Assembly: GCA_030782805.1 (NCBI GenBank)
Contig: JARJPL010000408.1
Span: 1 to 64,000 of the forward strand
Reading direction: 5' to 3'
Source: Aschersonia sp. MBC 622
Lineage: Eukaryota; Ascomycota; Sordariomycetes; Hypocreales; Clavicipitaceae
DNA length: 64,000 nt
Shown here: piece after piece, positions 34,979 to 47,086 of the stretch
How the letters are laid out: the number at the start of each line of letters is the position of its first letter
Numbering within the stretch: the stretch's first letter is position 1
Position numbers and translations under genes: made by a program
The notes under the pieces: model-generated
What the model was told of the DNA's origin: nothing
Database searches by the model: none
What the model saw: only the letters and a program-made list of their open reading frames with translations

Positions 34979-36821
34979 CTCGACGTGCATTCCACCTTGG
35001 TATATATTCTATCTTTGACTAAACGGAAACTTAGCTTATCTGCGCCCATTCTCTCTGCTTTATTGTTGTTCTGCGATGGAGCTTGGCGTACTATAGCATT
35101 GTGATACTTGTGGCGTTCTTTGTTGTTATATAGTTCTATATTGCTAAGCTGCTCAGAGTGATAGTCACCTAGGTATGTGCCACCCAGATGCCTTGAGAGC
35201 GGCTCTTCTCCAATTCACTCCCTCGTATTTCGAGGCTCATTATCCATGCAGCAGCGACGAACCGGTTCGTTTGCGGATCAAAATGGAGGGTTCATAGGCC
35301 GGAATGATTAATGTCTGGCTTTTTGTCCAAAATGTGCGCGATGTTAAACCTGCTGAAGCATCCTTTGTAACCTGGACGAACAATATCTACAGTGCAGAGG
35401 TTGCCACATCTTTGAATGTCGTGTGGCTGATTTAGGATTGAAGAATAGCCAGTTTCCGAGCAGCTTCCTGAAGAGTATGATAGTTTTTTTTGGCATCTCG
35501 AAGCATCTCCCTCATCTCACAATTAATTTCCAAGATGCAGCTTGCCCAGAATCAGGAGAACTCATCTTCAAAACACACGGTGTATCAAGACGCTGACTTA
35601 AATTATCGGCCCGACAACTCCTTACCCCGCGGCGCGGTGAAACGTCATCACAGCTTTTTTGGTAAGTCATTCAACTGATCCTTGTTTACCAGTTCATTTA
35701 AGCTGCAGCAATCTCGTTTGATATCTAAATACTCATGGACCGTACCCTTGGCGGCCTGCGACTGCTCATAGTGCAAGACCTGCTGTAAAGCCTCGGCTAG
35801 TTATGAACGAATACTGGCGATATAAGCTATCTGAAGAATTCTATTATGGTAAGTGCTGCTGAATCGGGCCTGGAATCGTGAGACTGGCCGACTCGTCTTG
35901 TTCTCATAGCCGGCTGAGGTGAGGCTGTCAAGAAGCTGTGCAAAGACAGCATTACCCTGGGAAGCTTGTGGTTGCAGCGACCGATAAGATCCGTATATTC
36001 ATGGGCAGGGGGCCCAAGCTTATTTCTGACTGCGATGGAGGCCCTTGCACGAGAATGGAAGCCTCAAGTAGTGCTAAAGAAGGACTTCTCAGTGAGCGTA
36101 AAGGTCTTGAAGCCTGAACGGACCGGACCTAATGCCTAAGTCTTTTGGCTCAATATACAGCGGAAAACCTCACTTGGATATCTTTAGGAGCTAAAAGAAT
36201 CTTTGGTATGCTCTAGTCCTTGAATGTATGACTACAGTCGGGCCCGAATAACTCGCACGCAAAGCAACGGGCTGATGGTAATAACACGCGGAAGTAGGAC
36301 GACCGTCCGGCCCGCTATGCTCTAGTCGGCTGCATGTGATCAACAGAATTCCAAAAGAAATTTGGTCGATTTGAACAGCGGTGCATTTTAACTACGACGT
36401 AAGGCGGAGACTGTCCCAACTTGTATGGCCACCGAAGAGTGGCATTGAATAATAATGGGACCTGTAATTGTGTTGCATTATTAATCTTACAAAGTGGTCA
36501 TCCGAGAATTAAGAAGCCGATCCGCAGGAGCGGGGTCGTTGAATGACAATCAGTGAGCTCGTCAGAAAAGATGTGATAGAACTACATGAAGCAAGGCATA
36601 GGAATTCACTGAAAGAATGCAAGGCCAAAAGACGATTCTGACCTTGTTAGAATAGATTTACAAGAGTCATCGTCCCGAGCTTGAAGTGGCATATTGCTAT
36701 GATATATTGTCATCTATGTATCTGCCAGCAAGTGATAGCCTTCTTCAACACTGGTTCAGCTGAAGCGTATACTTGTCCAACATTTGGAGCAATAACACTC
36801 ATGAATCAAAGATTTCGCCAG
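34979..36821. other. 1.8-kb intergenic region
   Basis: It begins with the 3' region of the RING ligase gene. Stop codons are frequent in every frame, and no gene, RNA or clear repeat is visible. A CCTAGGTA motif occurs near 35168. Confidence 0.4.
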
Positions 36822-37255
36822 TTAAGAACAAGCTTTCTGGCATTGAATACCTGCGCCCATGATGCACCTCTGCGTACAAGGGTGTCGACGTCTAGGCAGA
36901 CCAGTGCATCGCATAGGACACTGCCTCAGAGTCCAGTCGTGGCATGCTTTCCATGTGCCGCCCATGCAGCCCGGTTTGGCTCGAGCAGCTAGCTCTGGGA
37001 ACAACTCTGGCAGAAGTTTGGAGAGATCAAAGGGTTCTTCTTCGTCAAATGACTCTTCAATAGAAGCGAAATCAGATGGTGAGTCTGTAGCTGTCTCAAC
37101 CACTGGACTAACACCCTCCTCGTTGACAGCTGGTGCCGCAACGGCTCCGGTAGCTGTAAGAGCGAGCAGGGTCTGTATTCAAGCACAAATTAGCAAAATA
37201 ATAGCTTGATGGGCTTACAAGAACGCACAATGATGTTGCTGGTTGATAATTTCAT
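36822..37255 (-). CDS. Small secreted cysteine-rich proprotein
   Basis: Not a family I recognise. The exons are complement(37229..37255) and complement(36822..37172), 125 aa. The intron runs from GTGCGT to ATACAG, and only this join makes a proper signal peptide (MKLSTSNIITLLALTATGAV, then AAP). Residues about 22-75 form a strongly acidic region (many Glu and Asp). The C-terminal 49 residues are basic and hold eight cysteines spaced C-x7-C-x7-C-x3-C-x9-C-x3-C-x7-C-x3-C. An acidic pro-part followed by a cationic disulfide-rich domain is the layout of many antimicrobial-type peptides and effectors. The C-x3-C-x9-C-x3-C core resembles an alpha-hairpinin pattern. Function and processing are inferred. 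It is flanked by gene-poor DNA. Confidence 0.75.
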
Positions 37256-39562
37256 CTTGATTGAAGTAGCGGCTTTGTATGCTGTTCGAGGAGAGCTGCT
37301 TTGTGTAAATGGCGGGCATGGTTGGTACTTATATAGAATGCGGAAGCAGTTACACAGATAGTAAATTATCTCAATGCCGATATTTCTGCTTATAGCTTGA
37401 GGAAGCATGCAACATTCTCACGTGCATCAACTGTCGTCTGATAAACCGGAGGTTACCAGTACGGGCCAACTCCAGCTTGGCGACCGCCACACTTTGCAAG
37501 GATATGAGTTTTCGTGCGCCAATTAAAAACGGAGGATAGATGGTAGCTGAGAGGCCCTGTACAGAAAAGACGGCTTCAAGTGTGATGACACGTCACTTCA
37601 AGCTTACTTTAACCGTTAATGCATTATTAACTCCGCAATGCCGAGCCTTGGACCCATCGACAGGGCGAAGTCGGATCTCACAGCCAAGCTTTACTGGGCA
37701 TAATGCTGTGTATATGGGTGCCTAGCTAACTCGAATGAGTGAGGCTAGCAGAGTCATGAGCACAACTGGAATACTCTGAGGTGAGCGGTCGAAGGGGGAG
37801 TTGAAAGCAGCAACCGACCGGTTGTCGGAACTACTAGAATGATTATCGGAGTAATAGCTCACAGCGGGGATCTGCACTTCCACGAAACGTGCCCCATATC
37901 GGCCTCAGTAGAGCTCTAGTGGAAAAAGTAGCCCATCATCATTATATAAAGAGATATCGGAGGCTGTGAGGGACCTTGAAGGTAGATATTCAACGTGCGT
38001 CAGGTTCCGATAGAACATACTTCTATTACTTCCCTCCAGGGAGAAATTGACTAATTACCGTATGATTTCAGCTGAGGAGCAGAAAATCCTACAAGAAATC
38101 GAATTTGTAGCCGCAAGATTTATACCCGTAGCCTGCTAAACTGTTGTTGTAATCGAGAACACCCAACCCGAGACTAGTATCCGTCATACGCTGGTTGTTT
38201 TCAAGGTTGCATGCGGGTCAGTGCTCCGGGTTACTCATTTGAAGTAGTCTGCCTCGGCTCTTTTAAAGCACGAGTTCGTTGTGGACGGGATGATCAATAG
38301 GTAACGCTCCTCCTATTTTTTATTCTCGGCCGAAGTAGCGAGCAACTCCCGCCTGGGCCTTTGAAACGATGCCCTTTCGTTGCCCGGCTCTCTGAGACTC
38401 AGACCCATCTCAAAGCTACGTGTAACGGGCGGCCGGAAGGCGCCAACCACGTCGACTATTATCAGTGAGTCAGTACAGTGCCTCCGCAAGTCTCGGCATT
38501 TGCAGACCAACGCCAAGCTAGATGTTGAGGCTAAGACTGTCTGAGAATAGTGGCTGAGAACTCACTGTCTCATTGTTGAATGGGCCAGCTTGCGAGTTCA
38601 ATCTTTGATCGAGATCCAAAGAAGGCGATCGGACACATCTGAAGCAAGTCAACCACCATGCATGCTGCATTCTGCCACCCTAGCCATGCAACTACTTAGC
38701 ACGCCAGCCAAGATTGGAAGGTGTCTGCACCTGATAAATGGTGACCTATGTGAGGATGCGGCCGCCAGAGTCCCTGTTTCCTTCAAGCTGCTTACAGGGT
38801 GTCCTGGGATAATGTGCATCCTGTGGGAACTCGATCACTCGCTGCACGTCCGGGGCTGACCCGTCGGGTCAGCGACGTAAACATTACTGGATCAGATAAC
38901 CTTTTAGAATATACATACGTCTTGATACTAATAGTATATCTACATCGAATTTCTGGCTGTGTCTGTGTAGGAGCATGCACCTTTGTCCAGTTTTCATTAC
39001 ACCAGCACGTTGTAGTGCTCATCAAGTAAATGATCGACTTGACGAATAGGAGACAGGGCTAGACAAGCTAAGCGAGGTGCCGCTTGTTAGTAGCGATTAT
39101 AGAAGGATCTTGACAGCGAGTCATTTTCTTTCTTTTTATTGAAATAAAAAAAATCATTACTGATGAATGTCCTCCCTATCAGGGCGGGCTGCTTCCGGGT
39201 CCCAACCCCCATCATGCCGTCTACACCTGGTGTGACCTGCTCTTCTTTTCCTCCAGAGAATCTTTCTGCTGAGAAAGCTTCTGCTTACCGTTTCTAGATT
39301 TCCTTGTGCTCAAAGTCGCATCTAGACGCTATGCAGCCTCTTTGTTGCTGCTATGTATGCCACATGAGCGCCATTGCCCATGTTGCGTTTAGCTCCATAC
39401 ACCAAGAAAGTTCGGCCCACCGCTTCCTTTTAGACAATCTGTACCGGAAATGTGCGATAAATAACATCTCTAGCAGCTTCCGAGTGATTAAGATGTAGCA
39501 AGCCGGAGCTATCTATCTCCGCATAATATAAACGGCATATATAATCCAGTCGATGTCTTTTA
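37256..39562. other. 2.3-kb gene-free region
   Basis: It contains the promoter of the small secreted protein gene on its left side. No further gene is supported; the short ORFs have no motifs. Confidence 0.4.
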
Positions 39563-40906
39563 ATGAAGTCCAGCATCTCTCAAGTTATTAGGCACTCTAC
39601 GCTGCCAATGTCTAGCAATCTATCGACACAGTGCTCGTACGCTCCTCCTAGAGCCCTGCAAGTGACCATATCCATCAATAACAGCCATCACGATGAACCT
39701 CAAGTGTACACAGCCGGTTCAGTTATCACGGGACGAGCAATAATTCACAGCGTTACTGCTATATACTGTGAAGAAGCCGAGATTGTTCTCCTCGTCCTAG
39801 CTAGGATGAGGCTAGAGGTTACGAGACAAAAGCCCACGCGGGCGCTGTCGCCGTTCTTAAAGATGTATATGGCGGCCGAGCAGGAGAGTAGTAGCCTAGA
39901 ACTGGATTCCCCTTTCCCGGGGTCTATAGCAGCCGTCGAGCTGATTTCATTACCTTTCAGTTTCGTTATGCCTCAGTACCTTCTCGAAGACTAATGCAAC
40001 CACTACTACGTCAGTCAGGCTATCTAGGAGCGCCACTCCCGTCTGCCACCTACATTAGACGGCGCAAATACGGAGGAACACGAATTCCTAGCCCGCGGCC
40101 GGATACAATACTACGTCGAGATGCGCCTACGATACCACGACAACTCCGTCAATAATGGCGACGCAGGTAACATAATCTACGCCAAACATGATAATTCCAA
40201 GGCCATTGCGGGAAGGCAAATAGTGAGCATCCTTCCTGCTCTCCCTGAGCTACCCCCTCTTCCGCTAGATTCTAGGAATTTTAGCACATTTCTCCGAAGC
40301 AAGTCGATTTCAATCCGAAAGAATCTTCTGCAGCGCTCTGGTAGACTCAAGGTATCGAGCACGCAGCTAGCGACCATTTCATTGAGTGACTCCCTGTTTG
40401 ACAGGTGGACATCTCGCATTTCCACAGCGGCCGACTTCGCCTCGAGCAGTACTGTAGAGCGTCAGATTTTCATGCTCATCATTCCTTTACTCCCCTGAAT
40501 CGAATGGAAACCTTTTCTTCATGTCTCAGATCCACCGGCACATTGCCCAGTTTCGGCTTTGCCACTGAACCCTGGCCGGCGATATCTCATGAGGTGCAGC
40601 ATGTTGTTTTATCCGCCACTCGCTAAGCCAAAGCCTTGGCTGGGCATGCCGCATGGAATCACCGCTGATTTGATTGTGTGCGATGTGGAGGAGTTGAGAA
40701 ATGTGGTTCGCATTGATTACCTTTTCGGATCCAACAAAGACGCAGAGCCGTCCTCTGAACCGATTGATGAGCCGCAAGCCTCAGCACTTATTGCCGCGTC
40801 TGAGCAGACTTCTTCAGACACAATGGTTCTGGTTATATTAGCAAGCGCTAATCGGGAAACCAGAGGCGCGGGGACAGCCGGAGGGGACAATATGCTCAGT
40901 GGGTAA
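39563..40906 (+). pseudogene. Broken arrestin-like gene with C-to-T type stops
   Basis: Arrestin-like proteins act as adaptors, often linking ubiquitin ligases to membrane cargo. One frame carries the family pattern over more than 400 codons. YTAGSVITGRAIIHSV and LLVLARMRLEV are followed by FSFVMPQYLLED, then a stop. CNHYYVSQAI is followed by a second stop. Then come RHSRLPPTL, RIQYYVEMRLRY, SILPALPELPPLPL and RKNLLQRSGRLKVSSTQLA. The stops are TAA at 39992-39994, TAG at 40025-40027 and TGA at 40496-40498. In the same frame these would be CAA, CAG and CGA before single C-to-T changes, as RIP or deamination would produce. The 3' part beyond 40500 is open but no longer resembles the family clearly, so the true end is uncertain. 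Confidence 0.75.
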
Positions 40907-42633
40907 CTCACTATTTATGATTCAGATGCCAAAGTAGAAGAACAAGAGTTTTCAGTGTCAGATAAGGATCCTTTAGTTAATGCATTCAAGTCGGAATCGG
41001 ATACGCGGCCAAATTTTCCTCAAATTTTCCTGTGTGACGCATCGCCCACGACATTTTTGGGCAATATCAGTATCGATTCAAGACATGGTAATGTAACTAG
41101 GCAGAAAACAACAGAAACAATGGTTAAAAAGGGCTGAAACAAGTAGCAAACAAACTATGCGCATCCAGGCGGCTGGCCGAGCTGCCCCGCGACAGACATC
41201 CATATGGCACGACATCAGTGCGCCTTAGAGATGGATTCGAGGTTTCAAAGGGAGTAGATAATCAGCACGGTCGACATGCGCTGGGGCGGGCGAGGACAAT
41301 AAACGAAGCGTTCGGCTAATCACTTGCATTAGTGGGTGGTGAGACACAACTAGGTAGGTATCATTGTTGGGGTTACGCAGTAGCACCTCTACTAGTTCAA
41401 TAGTCCAAGTCGGTAGCGAGTGAGCGGCCAGGTCACTCTCGCCTTGAATCTGCATTTTGCTCGCGCTCAGATTTTCAGAACATGGAGGAGAAACAGAGTA
41501 CGCGTCTGAAAATGCCGGAGCAAGTTTTTAACGAAACAAGAGTCCTCTAAATACAAAAAGTCTCAGTGCTCAGTTCCTCATCGGTGCAATACATACAGCG
41601 GCCATTGTTGGGCCGATACAAGAGATGTGCGATTTACTACTGCATCCCGAGGCTGGCTACTGCAATAGCGAGTCAGTCACCATGCAGGTGCAGCGTGGCG
41701 AACACGATGGATGTGAAATTATTCGTTTGAGCAGCACAGTGCAGCACATACCCCGTCTCTTTGGACTATATTCAGAGAAGCCCGCTGCATTGCCACTTGA
41801 ACGATTGCTCTGGCAGCACCGCCAACAAAGAGACGCACTCTTTCCGCTTTCTTTCGGCTAATCTAGCCGCTGAGAGGTTGCCCCCTGCTAGGAGGCTTTC
41901 TTCGTAGGCCAGGCCTAAATATTACTTGTCCACTCACGTTGTCCCGTCCTCGTCTGATGGTTTAACGACAGGCACCGCAGCAGGAAACCCTGGCTCTTGC
42001 GATGGCTTCACATCCTGGGGTCTGGAGTTTGTCATGCATGGTTTCTGGGCGCCGCCTAGTCCAGCGGCTTGCCAACTGACAGAGAGGTAGGGGGCGTTGT
42101 AACCCTGTATGTGAGACCGGGATTCTTAGTCTGTTTTCTGTCTCTGATGGCCTCGCACAGTCCGGCCCCAATGGCACGCGTGTGAGCAGGGCATCGTATT
42201 GAGGCTTCTGCCCGCGGAGTTGCTGGACTTTCCCGTTTTTGTTTCACAGTCACTGTTGGTGTGCGTAGTACGGATCCGTAACTGCGGCCGCATCGAAAGG
42301 CCAGTCATCTGCTGTTTACTGCTAACTTTTTCACCTACTGCCGTACATGTATGTGCACCTGCCCATGGCCAGGCCGGCTTGACCGCATCTCCTCATACGC
42401 ACTAACCCAACAAGGTGATGACTCCCTCCTGCCGTCGGTGTGTATTCTTCACCGTGATTCCGATTTCCTAAACCTCTCATATTTGAACAACTGAAACGCG
42501 ATAAAAGCACTGATCTACTACTAGAGGTAGAATCAAGGGCTGGCCGCTGCTTTACTAGTATGGGGCTAGCCTCATCCCGACCGCTACTAAGAATCACCAT
42601 TGCTACTACTGCAAGCTTTCGATTTCCCAAGTC
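40907..42633. other. 1.7-kb intergenic region
   Basis: Short ORFs at 41225-41455 (minus) and 41625-41861 (plus) have no recognisable motifs. The stretch before 42634 is the likely promoter of the 2EXR gene. Nothing else is supported. Confidence 0.4.
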
Positions 42634-43920
42634 ATGGGGCTTTTGTCAAAAGCAGTAAAAAGGCCGAAAGACACGAATTCCATTCGAGGCGGCGGGAATA
42701 TGCTGGACAGGACCCTTTCTGCTGACGATGCCTCCCTTGCCTACTCGACTTCATTAGCATCTCAGGATGCACTAATCAGCAATAAGACTTTGTCAACGAT
42801 GTCATCAGATTGCAATTCGTCACTTGCGATGGGCTTCAAACGCTTGCCCACAGAGCTACGTCTCAAAATCTGGAGGCGTGCTAGCGAACCACGCGTCATC
42901 ATTCTCGATGATCTCCTCCGCAAACCAGAGGCATACCCTCTGCCTCCAGTCACGCAGGTCAACCGCGAAGCGCGACTTGAGTCCCGAAAAGGTTATGAGG
43001 CTGTAGGCCCAGGACAATCTTCTCATGTTCATTTCGGGAGGGACATTTTTGTCTGCGATGCAAGCATCACCGAAGCTACTTCAAATGAGCCATTAGAGTC
43101 GCTTGCCACGCGAGTCGAGCGGCTCGCATTCTGGGATTGCTTTCCAGACGACAAAAGAGTAGAACTGCCCTACTTTTACTCAACGTATCTTGCGGCGAGT
43201 CAGGCAGCGGCCAGTGCTGCTATGATATCGGCCGGTTCTGTGCCATCTTCGTCGGGTGTGGCTGTTTCTTCTGTCGGATCCAGACTGCCGGCTGTCGACT
43301 TTGATAAACTCTGGTTCCCAAATTTACGAGAGTTGTGGATTGTGAAAGTTGGGGGCGTGAATAGGGCATGGTTGATTGACGCAGTATCAGAGCAAGAAGC
43401 GGCGTCTGCAGAAGCTGTAACAACAGGTGCAACATTACAATGCCCTTCATCGGTACCTCTCTCACAGCACCCACAATCACGCCAAAGCGCTCGCAAATTT
43501 CGGTACTGGGTGCAGGACAACGTTGTGGAGATGGCTTCCCTCAGTTTAGACGACCCGGATACGCGTCTCGTGCTACGTGAAGGGCGTTGCGGCAAGCCAG
43601 ATTGCCACGAGCTCAATCGCGGCCGTCCGATACTGCTCTCCAAGGTCACTTTCATAGAGGGAAAGTATCAGCCATCTCAGGGGTGGCTGCGTATTGCACC
43701 GTGGGACGGGCGCAAACCCGCCGACACCAGTGCCAGTGGGAGCAGTATCTATGCCAAGGATATGGCTGAGTACAATGATGACCAGGCCAGAGACTGCTCT
43801 CGTAACTCGATGCGCTGGGTAGTGGTCGAAAGAATTCTTACCTTCTCCCTCCGATGGGAATCCCCTGATGATGCGGAAGAGGGCTCACGCCGACACATTA
43901 GATCGCAAAGCCACGCTTAG
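42634..43920 (+). CDS. 2EXR domain protein
   Basis: 428 aa, single exon as modelled. The domain begins at about residue 68 with FKRLPTELRLKIW, then PRVIIL, and continues through VTQVNREARLESRKGYE and HVHFGRDIFVCD, the usual opening of the fungus-specific 2EXR family, whose function is unknown. The N-terminal 65 residues and the C-terminal part are variable. No signal peptide or membrane helix is present, so a soluble protein is expected. The family is large and expanded in filamentous fungi. The start at 42634 is the first Met of the open frame. Confidence 0.8.
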   Translation: MGLLSKAVKRPKDTNSIRGGGNMLDRTLSADDASLAYSTSLASQDALISNKTLSTMSSDCNSSLAMGFKRLPTELRLKIWRRASEPRVIILDDLLRKPEAYPLPPVTQVNREARLESRKGYEAVGPGQSSHVHFGRDIFVCDASITEATSNEPLESLATRVERLAFWDCFPDDKRVELPYFYSTYLAASQAAASAAMISAGSVPSSSGVAVSSVGSRLPAVDFDKLWFPNLRELWIVKVGGVNRAWLIDAVSEQEAASAEAVTTGATLQCPSSVPLSQHPQSRQSARKFRYWVQDNVVEMASLSLDDPDTRLVLREGRCGKPDCHELNRGRPILLSKVTFIEGKYQPSQGWLRIAPWDGRKPADTSASGSSIYAKDMAEYNDDQARDCSRNSMRWVVVERILTFSLRWESPDDAEEGSRRHIRSQSHA

Positions 43921-44378
43921 CACTAGATCTAAAATTCTTGCGCCTTTTGAGCTGAGACAGTCATTGAAGATGGGTAAAAATTCTCACTCAAAATTACTTG
44001 AAGGAATTGCCAAGGTGGCTGGTAGCTTGGTAGGAACGCCACGGCCGGGTTACACCACAAACTTGAGCAATAACTCTCCGTGGGTTTCCGCGTTTGAGTC
44101 CATGGGGGAAAGCTGGTTGCATTACTAGACAATGGAAAAGAATGTAAGATTAGGTTAGTTAGTGTTATATACATCAAGTAAAGAAACGACTGCATTTCCA
44201 CATGGATAGATACTATTTATTCTCCTTTTATGTCGGCTTGGTCACCTTGACTTATGCGATACTTGATCTGCCTGCTGGCAGCCAGTGCAAAGCAAATTAT
44301 TTCTGCAACTTCGAACAGTGCTTGAACTGCGCTCGAATTAAAAGGAAAATGTCAGGCGAGTGTTTGATCTGAGCCCAT
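43921..44378. other. Convergent 3' intergenic region
   Basis: It lies between the 2EXR gene (plus) and ERG24 (minus). It should hold both terminators; no other feature seen. Confidence 0.5.
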
Positions 44379-45939
44379 TCAGTAGATACCGGGAAGAATC
44401 TTCCATCGCACCACCGACTTGTATCTCTCCCAATCAGCGCCGTACTTTTCAGCACAATTTGCATCATCTCTGCCCTCGCGATGCATCAGGAGAACAGCAA
44501 AATACAGAGCGTGGAATGCGGTAAAAATGACGCCCCATCCCTTGGCCACACTCTGTACAACCTCGGTGCCATCGAGCATTCTATAACCCAGGACGTCCGA
44601 GGCAGCCAGGGCGCCAGAAGGCAGAATCACGTACCCAGCCAGGCCTGCAGCCAAGCTGAATGGCAGAGACTGCATCCAGTCGCCAAAGTAGTTGATATGA
44701 CGCGATACTCCCCACCATCCAGAAGTCAAGAGGCGGGTGCCACGCTTCGTCTTCAGGTAAGACAGACCAGCCACACTAGGGTGTTCAGGTGTCTTGCGAA
44801 AGACGGCCTTTTGCGTGTTTGACGCGCGGAAGATATAGAGCCCAATAGCAAAAACACTGCTGAGTGCAACCAGACCTGGCCAGCCGAGTTGCGTGGGATA
44901 AACAGCCAAATAGCGGCACTGCATCGAGTAAATAAACGGCACCCAGACGATGTCGCCAAATGTAAGCATGAAGCCCAGTCCATCAGTGATGATGTCCATC
45001 ATGCTAAGAATACCAGCCTCTGCATACTGGCCTTCAAGCACATAGTAGCCCTGGATAGCAGTCACAAAAACCATGCTGTCTGTGATATAGCCGTAGTTGC
45101 GGTACTGCTTGGCCATAAAGGCAAGGTCAAGTAGCAGCCATCCGGTTAGACCTGGACGCATCTCGAGCCAAGTTTTGATGTCTATTTTGCCAAATACTGG
45201 CAATGCGATGCGTGGATTCAACTCGCGGCCGATGTAGAAGTCGTACATGAGGTTTCCAGTGTGGCCACCCTTGGCCAGCTCGCGAAGCTGACTGTTGCCA
45301 GGTTTCACGCTGAAACTGGCAGCATAGACGTAGATGGAAATGGCCAAAGACAGAATAATATTGGCAGTTAGCAGCTGCAAATAGTTCTCATCAATCCATC
45401 GCCAGACAACAAAGTCGGCACCCCAGACGTAGGTGCCCACCGCACACGCGGCGACCTGTACCAGGGTAGAAGAGAAGGCTGCAAGGATTTCAGTTAGTAT
45501 ACTAGTAGCATCAACAAGAGCGAATAATTCCATACCGTTGAAGCTATAATCTAAAGGGCGGCCGGATTCGCTTAGTTTCGCGCCGAGCACCCTCTGCGAA
45601 GGCAGTACGCGGAACAAAACCAGACTTAGGAGATAGTAGGCAAAGGTCCAGCCAGCAGCTTCTAGAGTGATGAATCCAGCAAAGCCGGCCTCGGGCCAGG
45701 GAATCTGGTCCTTGAGCACATTCCAGGTGAGATCGCGGGGGTTGAGCAAACCTGGCGCGGGGCAGCCAGATATGTCATTGCAGGCAAAGAAGAAGGCGTA
45801 CACAAGCACTGGCAGGCCAAATACAATTGCAGCGGCACCAAGCCTTTTAATGCGTCAGTGTCTTGTGCATAGCAGTATTTGGGACTTACACTTACGGTCC
45901 GCCGAATTCGTAGTCAATTTTCTTGGCGTTGGGTGTCAT
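44379..45939 (-). CDS. ERG24: Delta(14)-sterol reductase
   Basis: ER membrane enzyme of ergosterol synthesis that reduces the C14-15 double bond after lanosterol 14-demethylation, using NADPH; it is a target of morpholine fungicides. The exons are complement(45896..45939), complement(45536..45843) and complement(44379..45478), 483 aa. Intron 2 (45479-45535) is 57 nt, in frame and stop-free: GTATGG donor, ACTAAC branch site, TTGCAG acceptor. Removing it restores SFNAFSS, as in the family. Several hydrophobic helices are visible. The family signatures are GADFVVWRWIDENYLQLLTA, LLTSGWWGVSRHINYFGDW and the C-terminal HREGRDDANCAEKYGADW with a final RWKILPGIY. The SRHINYFGDW form indicates the C14 rather than the C24 reductase. 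Confidence 0.93.
45479..45535 (-). other. In-frame stop-free 57-nt intron in ERG24
   Basis: It begins GTATGG, carries ACTAAC near the 3' end and ends TTGCAG. Retention would insert 19 residues between SFN and the next membrane helix. Confidence 0.85.
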
Positions 45940-46513
45940 GGTGGTGTCGCTGCCCCTTTTCAGATGCGAGGATGAAGGACACAGAGCCTTTTAAATAGGG
46001 GAGGAAGGAAGAAATTCAGGGATACAAGTACATGAACTATGATATGGTTCAAATCTTGAAATCCGTACGGGGCCTCCACTACATCTCAGCTATACGCGTA
46101 TCGCGCGTATCGCAGGATGTGCAGGTTTTAAATAGATGCAAATTGTCGAAATGCAGGTGGAGTTGTCGTTGCGGCTCAGGCTGCTCAGGCAATGCGGCTG
46201 GGAGATTTCCGGTCGCATTGCTTGTGGAGTCACGATTTCATGCCGTCTGTCGAACCCGAATACGATGAGATCCCGAATCGCAAAATTCATGAACATTTCT
46301 TGAACTGGTCTAATTCTTAACAGGTTCAACTTCTAGTACTCTAAATTTAAAAGTCAGTGGCAGTATCACGCGCGACGTTGTCTGACAGCCTGGGAGGGGG
46401 AGTCATGAAAGAGAGCCGAAAATTATTTCATTTCATAATAAGCACTTCATGACAGAATGCTGATTATCAATTTCACTTTCACGTACTGTGGCGCGATTCA
46501 TCTACATATTCAC
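45940..46513. other. Upstream region of ERG24
   Basis: It contains the promoter of the minus-strand ERG24 gene and the 3' region of the CFEM-like gene. I see no certain sterol-response or other site. Confidence 0.4.
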
Positions 46514-47086
46514 TCAAACCAAAATACCCGCCAGAGCAGCCGCACCAAGAAGCCCCATCACTGGGGTAGCGACAGCAGCAGGTCCCTTGGAGGAAGATGT
46601 GGAAGCTGCTCCTGCAGTTGAACCGCTGCTGGCAGCAGATCCAGCACTAGTTGGGCCAGCATCAGCAGCCGCACCGAGTTCGGATGCGAGTGCCTTGGTG
46701 GCTTCGGGAAAGTCACTCGCAGTGGTACTAGCCAGTCCCCATTGTATGCACACTCCACTCAAGGCAGTCCCCCAATCTATGAGTCGGTTAGTAATGGCGA
46801 TGTTCGGTATTATGATGAATTGATGATATCAAGACATACTGGCCTGGCAATTGGCGTCGATTTCAGATGAGCTCATGGTGACGATGATGCTAGCCACATG
46901 CTTGCACAAGCAATCAAACGTTCCCGCTCCAATGCTCTTGACATCGCAGCGCTCATTTTCGAGAGCGTCCTTGAAAGCAGAGTAGGAGCACTGAGGAAAG
47001 TCTTTTACAGACCCGGAAAGTGACTCGAGAGCAAGTGCGCCGATAGCGTTGGCCACTCCAAGAGCAGCGAAAGTAAAGAATCGCAT
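46514..47086 (-). CDS. CFEM-like GPI-anchored cell surface protein
   Basis: CFEM proteins are fungal surface proteins; some bind heme, others act in adhesion or virulence. The exons are complement(46840..47086) and complement(46514..46776), 169 aa. The intron has a GTATGT donor, an ACTAAC branch site and an ATAG acceptor. A signal peptide covers residues 1-18. The CFEM-like part runs from FPQC through NERC and FDCLCKH to DANCQANWG and SGVC. That is six cysteines, whereas canonical CFEM domains have eight. A Ser/Ala/Gly/Thr-rich stalk follows. The C-terminus (VMGLLGAAALAGILV) is a hydrophobic GPI-attachment signal. Confidence 0.8.

Noticed and set aside
41225..41861. Short ORFs between the arrestin pseudogene and the 2EXR gene
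   Set aside because: No domain, no splice context and too short to support a gene.
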